From Blattamonas nauphoetae (taxonomy: Eukaryota; Preaxostyla; Oxymonadida), in contig JARBJD010000393.1 in assembly GCA_033064195.1 (NCBI GenBank), forward strand, positions 1-63,310: a stretch of 63,310 bases of DNA. The letters are read 5' to 3'. The position numbers and the translations under genes were made by a program. How positions within the stretch are numbered: the first letter of the stretch is position 1; each line of letters opens with the position of its first letter. Under the pieces are notes generated by a model, which was given only the letters and a program-made list of their open reading frames with translations, did no database searches and was not told where the DNA came from. This document shows, in pieces, positions 1 to 9,782 of this stretch.

Positions 1-8
1 AAATTAAA

Positions 9-91
9 TGCTTCCGCCAGGTGAACCCTAGGACCTTCAGCTTAGTAGTAGTAGTGCGTGCACTCACCATTACCACTAGACTATCCGGTCC
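9..91 (-). other. tRNA-like module (minus strand), degenerate
   Basis: Read on the minus strand it has an A-box-like TAGTCTAGTGGTAATGG and a T-arm/B-box. The second copy at 14,393-14,478 keeps CTAGG-TTCAATT-CCTGG, a five-pair stem with one wobble and a seven-base loop. The presumed acceptor strands do not pair and no convincing anticodon arm forms, so this is a tRNA relic or SINE-like piece rather than a working tRNA. Confidence 0.4.
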
Positions 92-184
92 TGAAATTAT
101 CCCGGAAAATCAGAAACTTTATACCCGAAAAAAAGACACTATAGCAGATTTAAAATTTGAAAACTTTGTCAAAATTCAATATAT

Positions 185-440
185 AGCAAAAACGCTCCCG
201 TGAAAAAGTCGTGCTTTTTAGCTTAGAGGGGTAACAAGTGGCCAAGAATTAAGATCTAGCAGATCGCTCCCGTGAAAATAGTCATGCTTTTAGCAGGGGG
301 TAAAAAGTTAAAAAGGAAAATCTAACATATTTTGAAAAAATCGCTGACGAGAAAAGTCGTGCTTTTTAATCGAGGGTAAAAAAAGTCGTTCCCGTGATAA
401 AGTCATGCTTTTTAACGAGGGTAGATAGGTAGACGATAAA
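185..440. repeat. Four imperfect direct repeats in the terminal repeat
   Basis: The phrase CTCCCGTGAAAAAGTCATGC, followed by TTTTTAACGAGGGTAA, recurs four times with small changes (near 190, 265, 345 and 385). The same array occurs at 14,580-14,810 in copy B. No coding potential. Such subterminal repeats can serve as protein-binding sites, but that role is not shown here. Confidence 0.7.
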
Positions 441-502
441 AGGAATATAGCAGATCTGAACATTCGAGATATAAAGCACAGGTCAGAAACTAACATTTTC
501 AG

Positions 503-575
503 GAGCTAGTAGCTCAGTGGGTATGTTCCATGTCCACCCGTTTCTAGGGGGGTGGTTCCGATTCAGGCGAGGGCA
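503..575 (+). other. tRNA-like module (plus strand), degenerate
   Basis: Contains TAGCTCAGTGGGTA, a good internal A box, and GGTTC-GATTCA, close to a B box (cleaner in the copy at 14,883-14,954). The T stem and acceptor stem do not pair well. A tRNA-derived relic is the best reading; it could still bind polymerase III factors. Confidence 0.4.
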
Positions 576-589
576 ATCTTAATTTCAAA

Positions 590-750
590 AAAAAAATGAA
601 AAAAGTTTCAAAATGCCAAAACAATTTCAAAATTTAAAAAAATCAAAATTCAAAAAAATTTCAAAAAAAATACTTAGGAAAAATTTCAAAATTCAAAATT
701 CAAAATTCAAAATTCAAAAATTCAAAATTCAAAAATTCAAATTTCAAAAT
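590..750. repeat. AT-rich TTCAAAA low-complexity run
   Basis: Runs of 'TTCAAAAA' and 'TTTCAAAA' with slippage-type length variation. The same stretch lies at 14,965-15,120 in the other terminal repeat but differs in run lengths, as expected for a simple repeat. Confidence 0.8.
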
Positions 751-754
751 TTCC

Positions 755-1400
755 AAAAGTTGAGTATGAAACCTCGACGTAATTTCCCTTGATACTCAGG
801 CAAAATGGTGCCCTCGTGGCTAATGCGTAGAACGAATTGAAGGTTGGATTGGAGCGGGACGAGCTGGGAGGCTGTCCCCGGGGGTTCACTGTGGGCATCA
901 CTTCAATGTGACCGTAAATCATGCCCCCCCAATACCTTAGCCCTTCAAGGAATTCGCCACCAGTAGTCATTGAGTAGGATCATGATAGAGTGATCCCCAA
1001 AGGAGTATCGGGTTGTCCTACGGTACAATCATACAAAGACTTGATAAAGGAAATGATGAACGATTGAACGATGAAGGCTTGAATGATGAATGATTGAATT
1101 ACAAGTTGAAGTATGATACCTCGACGTAATTTCCCTTGATACTCAGGCAAAATGGTGCCCTCGTGACTAATGCGTAGAACGAATTGAAGGTTGAATTGGA
1201 GACGGTGGATTTCTAGGAATCCGCCCCGGGGTTCATGTTGGCTTCAGATTCTCGATAGAGAGTTTGACCGTAAATCCTGCCCACCCAAGACTTAACCCTT
1301 CAAGGAATTCGCCAGCAGTAGTCATTGAGTAAGGATCACGATAGAATGATCCCCAAAGGAGTATCAGGTTGTCCTCACGGTACAATCATACAAACTTGAA
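755..1400. repeat. Two ~300-350 bp units of the Polinton end repeat
   Basis: Both units begin near CCTCGACGTAATTTCCC, run through TGATACTCAGG and AATGCGTAGAACGAATTGAA, and finish near CCCCAAAGGAGTATC followed by GTTGTCC. Further copies lie at 15,130-15,410, at 15,480-25,200 (split by the hAT element), and at 25,825-26,115, where a diverged copy borders the fibre gene. No open frame is convincing. Confidence 0.75.
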
Positions 1401-1584
1401 AAATTGAATGATGAATGATTGAAAGATTGAATGATGAATGATTGAAAGATTGAAAAATGAATGATTGAAAATTGAATGAATGAAAAATGAAACAAAGAAA
1501 GAAACAAAAAAGAAAGAAGCAAAATGAAAGCTGGCACAACAAGGAACAAAAATAAAAACTCTCAACACCTCACTTCACATTTCA

Positions 1585-1615
1585 TTTTTCTTTTTTGATT
1601 TTTAATTTGTATTAA
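1585..1615 (+). promoter_or_regulatory. T-rich motif before the terminal small gene
   Basis: A T tract (TTTTTCTTTTTTGATTTTTA) ends a few bases before ATTAAATG. It belongs to the class of motifs that precedes nearly every gene of these Polintons. Confidence 0.5.
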
Positions 1616-2039
1616 ATGACAACAGTGAATACTACATATGTCTCGCTAAAGACTTCGAACCCTCCAAAGGGGAGCGAAAACGTCGAACAGATCCAAGCAA
1701 GCTTTGATTCAGTCAATGAAAGAAGAGAACTGTGAACTTGTCTCTGAGTATGTGAGACATAACATCCCAGTCATCTATGTTCATGAAGGTGTTGAGTGGA
1801 GGATAAAACCAAAGGTGTGGAATCAAGGGAACAGACCACACATGTCACAACGTCGACACTACACTCAATCGTTTGTGGAAAATGAACTGAGGAAGTACGA
1901 CTGTGAGCTCGTTGGTGAGTACAAGCAGGTGCTGACTCCATTCACATATCGAGAAATTGGTGGATCTGAAGTCTTCAAAGTGCGACTGGATTCCTGGCTA
2001 AAAGCAAAGAAGAAGCCACATTTGAGGAAGCCAAAATAA
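1616..2039 (+). pseudogene. Small Polinton terminal gene, copy A
   Basis: Encodes a basic protein of about 120-135 residues seen three times in the window (here, 25,397-25,765 and 42,031-42,393). Conserved blocks are PVIYVHEGVEWRIKPK, WNQGNRPHMSQRRHYTQSFV and, near the end, a lysine-rich tail. I do not recognise a family; the H/R/Y-rich centre and basic tail could suit nucleic-acid binding. It opens the polymerase side of the element and lies within the terminal repeat, so an intact element would carry it at both ends. This copy looks broken (about one break). A ~35-bp recurring insertion lies within its 5' part. Confidence 0.6.
1642..1679 (+). repeat. ~35-bp recurring insertion module (copy 1)
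   Basis: Runs from GTCTCGCT through AGACTTCGAACCCTCC to GGGGAGCGA, with short inverted ends (TCGCT/AGCGA). The right-hand small-gene copy at 42,031-42,393 lacks it. Related modules are at 25,137, 25,421, 45,303 and 52,438. Confidence 0.5.
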
Positions 2040-2048
2040 TCACTCAAC

Positions 2049-2082
2049 TTTTTTTATTTTTTATTTTTTTAATTCGTAGTAA
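2049..2082 (+). promoter_or_regulatory. Polinton upstream motif before DNA polymerase
   Basis: Two T-rich tracts with single A breaks (TTTTTTTATTTTTTATTTTT) followed by GTAGTAAATG at the start codon. The matching site in copy B lies just above 41,987. Confidence 0.6.
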
Positions 2083-5000
2083 ATGACACAACTCTGGAAA
2101 GTGAAGGAACAAATCAGAGAGGTTAGAGAACTATTTCCAAACACTCAATTCGCATTTACTGATGGTCGAACATACAAACCTGACAGCCCATACAAGCAAC
2201 ATCACTATTCATTTCTCCTGGCAATGCTTCAACACCCAGATGTTGGATATCGAAATCCTAATCCAACAGCATATCTCAATATCAATTTAATACCGAAATT
2301 CCTGAATGAAGTGAGACAACGACGACAGATTGAACAACAACAAGCCATGCAGAGACAGAATGAAACAAATAACAATGCAACGATGAATGAAGAGGATAAA
2401 ATGTAATCATCATTGACATGAAAGCAAATCCAAGAGTGAACGAAACTGAATTGAAGAAGCAAGTGTTCAAGATCACGAGGAAACTGAAGTCGATAGAAGA
2501 GAAACTGATGGATCATTGGATGAAGAATCTGTTGATCATTCAGAAGAAGAATGAACAAATGGAATCAAGAAAAGTGAAGCAATTTGATGGATTCAATGAA
2601 TGCATCTTGCTCGCTGAACCACGTGACAAACTTGCCTTCAACGAATGTCTGACGAACGCACGAAAGAAGTTCAAGAAGAATGAGGTCGAGAAGGTTGAAG
2701 ACAATGGAAAACCATATCAGTTGTACTTCCACAATCACTTGAAGAACGTTGAGGAAATCACAACCTTCATCAATGCAGTGTATGAAAAAGAGAAGGATCG
2801 ACCATTCAAGATTCGTATTGATTTTGGAAAGATTGTTGAGAGAAAAGATAAAGATGAGACACAGTACAATGACTTCAGACCAGAATTGGAGAACACATCA
2901 AAGAGTTTTCCAACAGTGATTCGAAGTGAAGCAGACATCACTGAGTATTCCAAGTATGCAATCAACCTCATCAAAGAATCACAAGAGAGAACACTGATGG
3001 ACACAAAGACAATGTTCATTGCCTTCCATTCCATTCTGGTTGCAGTGTACAGATTCCCAGTTGCAGGAAAAGCGAATGCAATTCTCACTGAACATATCAA
3101 AACGAGAAACATTCGGTACATAGATTCTGAGTACAACATCTGCTTCTTTCAAGCGCTCTCATTCCTTACACTTCCTGAGGTTCAAGGAAAGAAGATATCA
3201 ATTAAAATGAGAAACACCGAAGCATACAAACTGTTCACCAAATGGATGAATCTCACCAATCTCACGTCATATCAACTCACTGAACACTTGCGAAAATACC
3301 CTGGATTTGATATTGCATCTGACATGGAGAAAGCAATGCAATTATTCAATATTACAGTTCACATTTATGAATACGACGAAGACAAGAAGAAATATTTCCT
3401 GAGTCAATCGTACATCAACGAGAATGATGACGCAAGAGTTCTTCCAATCCTGATGATTCCTCTCACTGCAACTCTTGTTCATGTGATGTTCATTGTTGAT
3501 CCCGAGAAAATCACTGGATATAAACTCTGTCCATATTGTCAGTCAAGAGGATTCCAAGTGAAGGATTCTCACTTCAAGACATACTACGAGAAACATCTCA
3601 AAGAGTGTAAAGAAGTTGATGGAAAACATGTGAAGAAAATCTCCCTTGACAAAACACCAAGACCATATGTTCCACACATCCTCAACAACAAGACTCATGA
3701 ATTTCTGATGGCACACAAAAGACAAGACGAATTCAAACCAACACAATACTACATCACTTACGATTTCGAAACGATGGAAGATCTCATTCTTGACAATCTA
3801 TTCTCTGATGACAATACACAGTTGATCTCACATTTGAAACCTCTCTCTATTGCATCAGCAATCAAAACAAAAACTGGTGTAAAATCAATCTACTTTGATC
3901 TTCGAGATGGAAAGGACTTCGTGAAGCAATGGATCAGACAACTCTTCAAATATGCAGAAACTGTTCGAGAGAACAACCAATGTGAAGACCCTGAAATTCC
4001 CTCACAAAATGAAGTCAGTGTGATTGGATTCAACAGTTCCAGATTCGACATCAATCTTATCTTTCGTGATCTCGTTGACAAGGATTGGAAAGTGGTGAGC
4101 TTTCTTGGATCAACAACAAAGTACAAACAAGTATTGATCAGACATGAGAAAACACAACAGGTTCTTCGGTTCATCGACATGATGTCATACACAGGACCAA
4201 TGACATTGGATAATGCAGTAAAAGCCTTTGGAGGAAACACCACACTCCAGAAATCATTCTTTGCTTACGAATCTTTTGATTCATCAGACTACGATACAGT
4301 ACTAAGCAAACAAGAACCTTTCTCCAAATATGAATTCTACTCCAGTCTGAACAATAGTGAAATGTCCGACACTGATTACCAACTTTACCTTGATGATTGG
4401 AACAAGCAAGGATTCAAGAACAGATGGGAATATCTGAGATTCTACAACATCAGAGACGTTGAATGTATGATTGCACCATTGGATAATCTGATTGATTTGA
4501 ACTTCCAATACAAAGTGGACATGTTGCACAACCTCTCACTGTCAGCAAATGCTTCAGCAATCAAGTATGCATGTGCCTACAATGACTTTGATATTGATGC
4601 TGACTACAACGAATGTGACGATTCTGGACCAATCAAGATCACCAAACAATACTGGAAATACAAAGTTGAAGGATACAGGTACCAAGACCAGAAAGCTCAT
4701 CGCAATACTACCAACAATGTCACTGAAGCAGACTACGACTGGTTTGTTCAACAGTGCAGGAGAGTGTGCTATATCTGCAAGTGTCACTTCACACAAGCAG
4801 TCAAACCAACATTGGATAGACTCGACAATGCAAAAGGACATTCGAAAGAGAATGTGAAGATCTGCTGTGACTACTGCAACACTTTCAAGTCAGACCATGA
4901 TGAACATCTCACAAGATTGAGAATTCAATTAAAGAAATACTGCATCTGGAAATCATTACCAATGACTCTGACACATGAGCAAACATATCACAAACTGAGA

Positions 5001-6488
5001 GCCGCAGTGACTGGTGGATTATCGAATGTTCAACACAGACAGAACATCAGAGACGTGACACCAATCAATCATTTTACATTCGAAGACGGTAAGGTGATCT
5101 CCAAAGATACTGAACAGAAAATGACTCATGTCTGCGGTGTTGATTTCAACTCTCTCTACCCAAGTGCTTTCTCATCAATCAAGAACAAGAATAATCCGTA
5201 CACGAAACACAGAATGTACATGCCAGGAAGATGTTTGTACACAGCAACAGGAGATAAAGAATGTCGGGAGATCATCGAAGACAAGAATCAGAAGACACTT
5301 TTCGTTGCTGAGTTGAAGGGACACATCGATGAAAAGTACATAAATGATTTCATTAACTTCCCACCAATCTTCAGAAACATCATTGTCAATACGACAGAAG
5401 AGAACATTGGAGAGAAGACGTATTCGTTGATGAAGAAACATGGATTGAAGACTGATGACAAACAAAGAAAGCTGACCCAACTCTTGAGCACACACGATCA
5501 GTATATGTTCTTTTCGACATACTATCTGTGGTTCCTCATCGACTACTGTCACTTCATTGTGGACGACGTTAAGAGTGTGATGGTATTCTCGAGACATGCA
5601 GGATTTGAACCGTTTGTGACATCATTTATGAATGATCGGATAGAAGCAATGAAGGTTGGAAACAAAGGAAAAGAACAGTTCTGTAAGACCAACCTCAATG
5701 GAAGTTACGGATACGATGGAATGAACACTGAGAAGTACAACTCAATCACAATCTGCAATGAGAAGAGAACATACTTGAAACAAATGATGAAAGGATTTGT
5801 GGCGACAAGAGAGATCAATGAGGACAACTACATTGTGATTGAAGACAGAGAGAAAGCATCATGCAAAACATGTCTCCAAGAAGCAGTGTTCACACTCGAC
5901 AATGCCAAGTTCTGGTATCTGAATTTCATCTACAACTTTATGTACAAATGCCTTGGCATGAAAAAGATTCACTTCTGTGAGGGAGATACTGATTCTGCAT
6001 ACTGGGCAATCTCAGGTGATCCAAATGCTGGAATTCATCAACAATTTGAACACGTGATTGCTGACAAGGAATTTTATGATGCACACAAATATGAATGGTT
6101 TCCCAATCCTGAAAAAGGAGTTGATGATGAGAAGAAGCTGTTGGGATTAGCAATTGAGAAGGAAGGTGAACAGATGATCTGTCTTGCACCAAAGTGTTAC
6201 TCACTCGATGAGAAATGCAAAATCAAAGGAGTGTCTTTGAAGAAGACAAATATCACAAGTGACGACTATGTGAAGTGCCTGAATGGAGAGAAAACTGTAA
6301 CGACAACATTGAACTTTCAAACGAGAAGAGTTCACTCTGACGATGACAGCAATGGATTTGAGATAGCCAAAATACAACAACAGAAACTCAGTCTCAGTGG
6401 AATACATCTGAAGGCAATCGTTCTTGAGAATGAATCGTGTCCTCCATTCATTCATGGACTGAAAGCAACTGATTATATAATTGAATAA
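2083..6488 (+). pseudogene. polB: Polinton protein-primed DNA polymerase B, copy A
   Basis: Replicates the element from a terminal protein primer. Reading along the main frame (numbered from 2,418): an OTU-like segment with NICFFQALSF near residue 240 and LVHVMFIVD near 352; a Cys/His zinc-finger-like stretch from CPYC (about 370) to KEC (about 398); exonuclease motifs TYDFET (about 448), IGFNSSRFDINLI (about 535) and YNIRDVECM (about 675); an HNH-like insert (784-824) with CYIC, TLDRLDN, GHSKENV and CCDYCN; then polymerase motif A DFNSLYPS (about 908), motif B KTNLNGSYG (about 1,090) and motif C GDTDS (about 1,189). The total of ~1,460 residues is long but within the range for Polintons. The locus looks broken (about one break). 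The integrase gene follows 23 bases later. Confidence 0.9.
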
Positions 6489-6496
6489 ACACAAAC

Positions 6497-6511
6497 TTTA
6501 TTTTTGTAGAA
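6497..6511 (+). promoter_or_regulatory. Polinton upstream motif before integrase
   Basis: CTTTATTTTTGTAGAAATGG: T tract with a central A, then AAATG at the integrase start. Identical in copy B (37,558-37,575). Confidence 0.6.
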
Positions 6512-8437
6512 ATGGCTAGACCATTTTTGAGTTCAAAACAAATTGATCAAATAGTGAAGAAACTCCTGGACAATACGTTCCATTCCGAGACTAAAATATA
6601 CAGAGTCACATTGACGTTTTCGCAAATTCTACCAACCTATCATGTCAATGATTCAAATGGACAATACGACGCAAATGATGAGACATACTTCAATGACTGG
6701 CTGAATGGAGAACTACCTCCTGATTTAAACATTGCTGATGGAAAAATAGTTGTTCAAAGATTTGTGAAACAATTCACCGGATGGATCCTTAGTAACAACA
6801 CTGCAAGACAAGCGTACAGAGCATATCAACAGTATTATCAGGAATCACAGAATATTCATTTTAATCAACCACCAGTCATCGTAATTCCAACACAACTTCC
6901 ACAACCAATTGCTATTGAACCTCCTGAATCTCCAATCATTCCTGGACAGAAGAGAAACCCGACATCAATTGGTTCAGAATATGAATTCCCAATGAAAGAG
7001 ATGAGGTTTGAAGATGATGATCTACTGATCCCCAAGTCACCAGATCCACAAACAATTGTGAAGATTGACAAAGGTTTTGTGCCATATGTGAGAGAGATCA
7101 ACAAGGTCGAACCGACGACAAGGCAAGTACTGAACATGTTGGAACAAGTGAAAGGTTATTTTGACCATCAACAGAAGGACAATTCAGAGGAGGAACAAAT
7201 CAAAGCAGAGAATTCAATGATGGACAATCAACAGAAAATGGAACAATTCATTGACAAACAGATCGTTGAATCAAAGAAACTGAATAGAAATATGTTTATT
7301 CTTTCACACGTAAGCAGAACTCTCGGAAATGACGAAACTGAGTTCATTTTAGCACTTCCTAAACAAATCCCATTTGGTGGAAGATCTTTTCAGGAATGGT
7401 ACGATGAATATGTTCACCGATGGGATTCTACACATCCTCGGAAAATAAGGAGGGAACAAGGAGGTAGCACATTGATGATTGATCAACCAACGATTCCAAA
7501 AGCCGTGACAAAAATACAATATCCGTTTCGATCAAAGATGCAATTTATGTCCAAAGACGTCACTGGAGATCCATATCAGACATCAGACAAAAAGGTTCCA
7601 CAGAAATGTGACAGACCTTACTTTTCTCCCAAGTTTGGATCCTGGGAAATTGATCTTGTCTTTATTCAATCACCAACGTCGAAAACAGTTCTTCAGATTT
7701 ACCTGTTTGCCATCAACATCAACACTAAGTACCTTGTAGTAATTCCAGTTCTGGATAAATCATGGAGCAAAGTCAAGACTGCAATCAATGATCTGATTAA
7801 CCATCGTGGTGTTCCAGTTAACAACATTCGTGGTGATGGAGAAGCAGCATGGACAAGCGGAGAAGCACAAACGTATTTTGAGGAACAAAAAGTCAGCACA
7901 TATTTCACGAGTTCACCATTCACAAATCACAACAGAATTGTGGATCGAGTGATCAGAACAATAAGAGATGGATTCCAAGACAATGCAACACAGATGGCCA
8001 ATCATTCGCTGATGAATCAGATGGTGGAATACTACAACATGACTCCACATCGAGCGTACTGGAACAAGTTCACACCACAGCAAGCACAAAACAATCGTGA
8101 AATCGAAGCACTGTATATCTCCAGTTGTGAAGAGCAATTGAAGAACATTCAACGACAGCAGACTACACAACTGCTTTGGAGATACAAACCAGGAAACATT
8201 CTGTTGATTCACCTTGACTTGAACAAGACTGTTGCTAAGTTTCAGAAGAAACGAAGACAGTTTCAATTTGTTGGACAATTCATTGAGTACAAACACGGAA
8301 ATGTGGTGGCAAAACTTCTGAATGGACTCACATGTCTACCAAAAATAGTGTACGTTCCCATTCAACACACAAAGTTCCATGCAGACTCAATTGACAATTT
8401 AACTCCTGAGTTCATTAATGAGTTCAATTTAGTTTAA
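6512..8437 (+). CDS. Polinton integrase (RVE superfamily), copy A
   Basis: Retroviral-type integrase of 641 residues that inserts the element into host DNA. The catalytic core lies at about 370-530: FGSWEIDLVF holds the first Asp, IRGDGEAAW the second, and SPFTNHNRIVDRVIRTIRD is the third conserved block, followed by YYNMTPHRAYWNKFTP, typical of the family. The C-terminal ~100 residues (YKPGNILLIHLDL onward) resemble the SH3-like DNA-binding domain of integrases. The N-terminal ~350 residues are a poorly conserved acidic/proline linker. One open frame, so it looks whole. Lies directly behind the polymerase gene, the usual Polinton pairing. Confidence 0.9.
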   Translation: MARPFLSSKQIDQIVKKLLDNTFHSETKIYRVTLTFSQILPTYHVNDSNGQYDANDETYFNDWLNGELPPDLNIADGKIVVQRFVKQFTGWILSNNTARQAYRAYQQYYQESQNIHFNQPPVIVIPTQLPQPIAIEPPESPIIPGQKRNPTSIGSEYEFPMKEMRFEDDDLLIPKSPDPQTIVKIDKGFVPYVREINKVEPTTRQVLNMLEQVKGYFDHQQKDNSEEEQIKAENSMMDNQQKMEQFIDKQIVESKKLNRNMFILSHVSRTLGNDETEFILALPKQIPFGGRSFQEWYDEYVHRWDSTHPRKIRREQGGSTLMIDQPTIPKAVTKIQYPFRSKMQFMSKDVTGDPYQTSDKKVPQKCDRPYFSPKFGSWEIDLVFIQSPTSKTVLQIYLFAININTKYLVVIPVLDKSWSKVKTAINDLINHRGVPVNNIRGDGEAAWTSGEAQTYFEEQKVSTYFTSSPFTNHNRIVDRVIRTIRDGFQDNATQMANHSLMNQMVEYYNMTPHRAYWNKFTPQQAQNNREIEALYISSCEEQLKNIQRQQTTQLLWRYKPGNILLIHLDLNKTVAKFQKKRRQFQFVGQFIEYKHGNVVAKLLNGLTCLPKIVYVPIQHTKFHADSIDNLTPEFINEFNLV

Positions 8438-8453
8438 ATCAAAACTGTTTCGA

Positions 8454-8472
8454 ATATTTTTATTCCATTGAA
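8454..8472 (+). promoter_or_regulatory. Polinton upstream motif before the 119-residue gene
   Basis: ATATTTTTATTCCATTGAAATG: short T tract plus GAAATG. Same arrangement in copies B and C. Confidence 0.5.
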
Positions 8473-8832
8473 ATGTCATCACTGAAAATTTTAGAACCGT
8501 TTGATCCTGAACAGAAATGTTTTGAAAACATCTATGACTTTCAGAGACATTTGGAAAAGAACAGAGAAGAACTGAATAAATACACAACTCAGAAACTGAA
8601 TAGGTTAATCAGAATCGATGGATACAGAATCACAAAAATAAGAGGTGAGATTGCTCTGAGGAAATCAAGTTCAGAGAACATCGGTGACTCCAACTCACTT
8701 TCGATTGATCAGAGACTTTCAGACATTGAAGAATCAATTCGAGCGTTGACAGATACTCTCAGTATGAGGCTTCGAAGTCTTGACGAGACTATTGGTAACC
8801 TTATCCAAGAGTTAACGGACAGTTCGGTTTAA
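8473..8832 (+). CDS. 119-residue coiled-coil protein, copy A
   Basis: Not recognised as a known family. The first ~60 residues are charged and helical (IYDFQRHLEKNREELNKYTT). A conserved RIDGYRITKIRGEIALRK block sits in the middle. The last ~45 residues (SIDQRLSDIEESI, MRLRSLDETIGNLIQEL) show heptad spacing of a coiled coil. Present in all three Polintons at the same place, between integrase and ATPase. Its 3' end overlaps the convergent ATPase gene by about 20 bases. It could be a minor virion or scaffold protein or a terminal protein candidate; neither is shown. Confidence 0.75.
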   Translation: MSSLKILEPFDPEQKCFENIYDFQRHLEKNREELNKYTTQKLNRLIRIDGYRITKIRGEIALRKSSSENIGDSNSLSIDQRLSDIEESIRALTDTLSMRLRSLDETIGNLIQELTDSSV

Positions 8833-9723
8833 ACCTTCTTTGTTGATCTCAGTCAGTGCAACTCCATCAGTATTGTATCGAAGAATGATTGCTTCACATT
8901 TTTGTTTTCGTTGATAGACATTCCAGAATTGTCGAATATCAATTGGTGAGTTCAACTGAGGATAGACTCTACTGATTCGTTCTTTGTTGAATCCTCCAAA
9001 GATCCACATTGAATCAATGTTTGACTTCATGTCTGCTGACAAACTGAAGAGCTCATGCATCGTCAGAAAGAATGTGAATTTCGGTTGTCGATTCTCTAGT
9101 AATAAGTCCATCATTGTCATTCTATTTTTGGATGTTCTTCGTTCACCTAGGATTCTGCGACAGTCATCAAGGAGAATAATTGTTTGGAGATTCTTCACTG
9201 AGAAGTCATCAATGTATAGAGCATCGAACAGTTCATCTCGACACTCATCAGTAATGCGATCTTGCCACTGGTTGTCTATGATCTCTTCATAGGCTGCTTT
9301 TGATTCAGAGAGTTCCAATAGAAACGGTAGTGCATCTTCATATTTGACTTTCACATACGGAACATTCAGTATTGGTTTGAATTTGTCGAAGGTTGGATCA
9401 ATGTTCTTATCAGTGACGAAGACAAACAAATGGAATAGTTCATTCCGAACTTGAACATTCTGGAGCTTGGCAACCTCTCGAAGAGCATTGAATGTTTTTC
9501 CACTTCCTCTGTTACCAACGAGGACATTAACACTGTTGCGATTGAAATTTAGGTCGGGATGAATCTGTGATTGAACTTCATGAGAAACATTCCTACTAGA
9601 TGCTTCACTCAGTTTTGCATTCACATATGCTGTAAGAGAAGAGGGTTCCACCCTCCGCGAAACCAAAGGTTTTGTTGTTGAAGATACGGGCGATGCCCTC
9701 AGAATGGAATTCGTTCTTTTCAT
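8812..9723 (-). CDS. Polinton packaging ATPase (FtsK/HerA type), copy A
   Basis: Predicted genome-packaging ATPase, 303 residues. Walker A is VGNRGSGKT at about residue 70; Walker B is TIILLDDCRRIL at about 180; a later FFLTMHELFSLS block fits the sensor region of A32-like packaging ATPases. The basic, serine-rich first 25 residues vary between copies. It is the only gene on the strand opposite the capsid genes, in all three Polintons, and converges on the 119-residue gene. It starts back to back with the 320-residue gene, sharing a ~60-base divergent control region. Looks whole. Confidence 0.9.
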   Translation of the reverse strand: MKRTNSILRASPVSSTTKPLVSRRVEPSSLTAYVNAKLSEASSRNVSHEVQSQIHPDLNFNRNSVNVLVGNRGSGKTFNALREVAKLQNVQVRNELFHLFVFVTDKNIDPTFDKFKPILNVPYVKVKYEDALPFLLELSESKAAYEEIIDNQWQDRITDECRDELFDALYIDDFSVKNLQTIILLDDCRRILGERRTSKNRMTMMDLLLENRQPKFTFFLTMHELFSLSADMKSNIDSMWIFGGFNKERISRVYPQLNSPIDIRQFWNVYQRKQKCEAIILRYNTDGVALTEINKEGLNRTVR

Positions 9724-9782
9724 TTATGATTTCTCTCTAATTAAAATATAGTTTTGGATTTTTTATTTTGTATGAAAACACA
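9724..9782. promoter_or_regulatory. Divergent control region between ATPase and 318-residue gene
   Basis: On the + strand side GGATTTTTTATTTTGTATG precedes the start at 9,783, matching the family motif. On the - strand side the ATPase start has only TTTTAATTAGAGAGAAATC and CATAAATG, without the clear TTTTTATTTTT tract, so the ATPase may be under different control. Confidence 0.5.

Larger units (their letters stand above)
1..1930 (+). repeat. Polinton terminal repeat, polymerase side of copy A
   Basis: Bases 1-1930 reappear in the same window orientation at 14,386-15,531 plus 24,944-25,714, where a hAT element splits them. Because copies A and B face opposite ways, the two copies lie at opposite ends of their elements, as terminal inverted repeats should. 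The repeat holds two tRNA-like modules, four short direct repeats, an AT-rich run, two ~300-bp units and the start of a small gene. Homology stops inside that gene at about 1,930 in A and 25,714 in B. The outer end may lie before base 1. Confidence 0.75.

Noticed and set aside
2229-6494. Minus-strand frames under the polymerase gene
   Set aside because: Shadows of the coding frame; not conserved in length or sequence in copies B and C.
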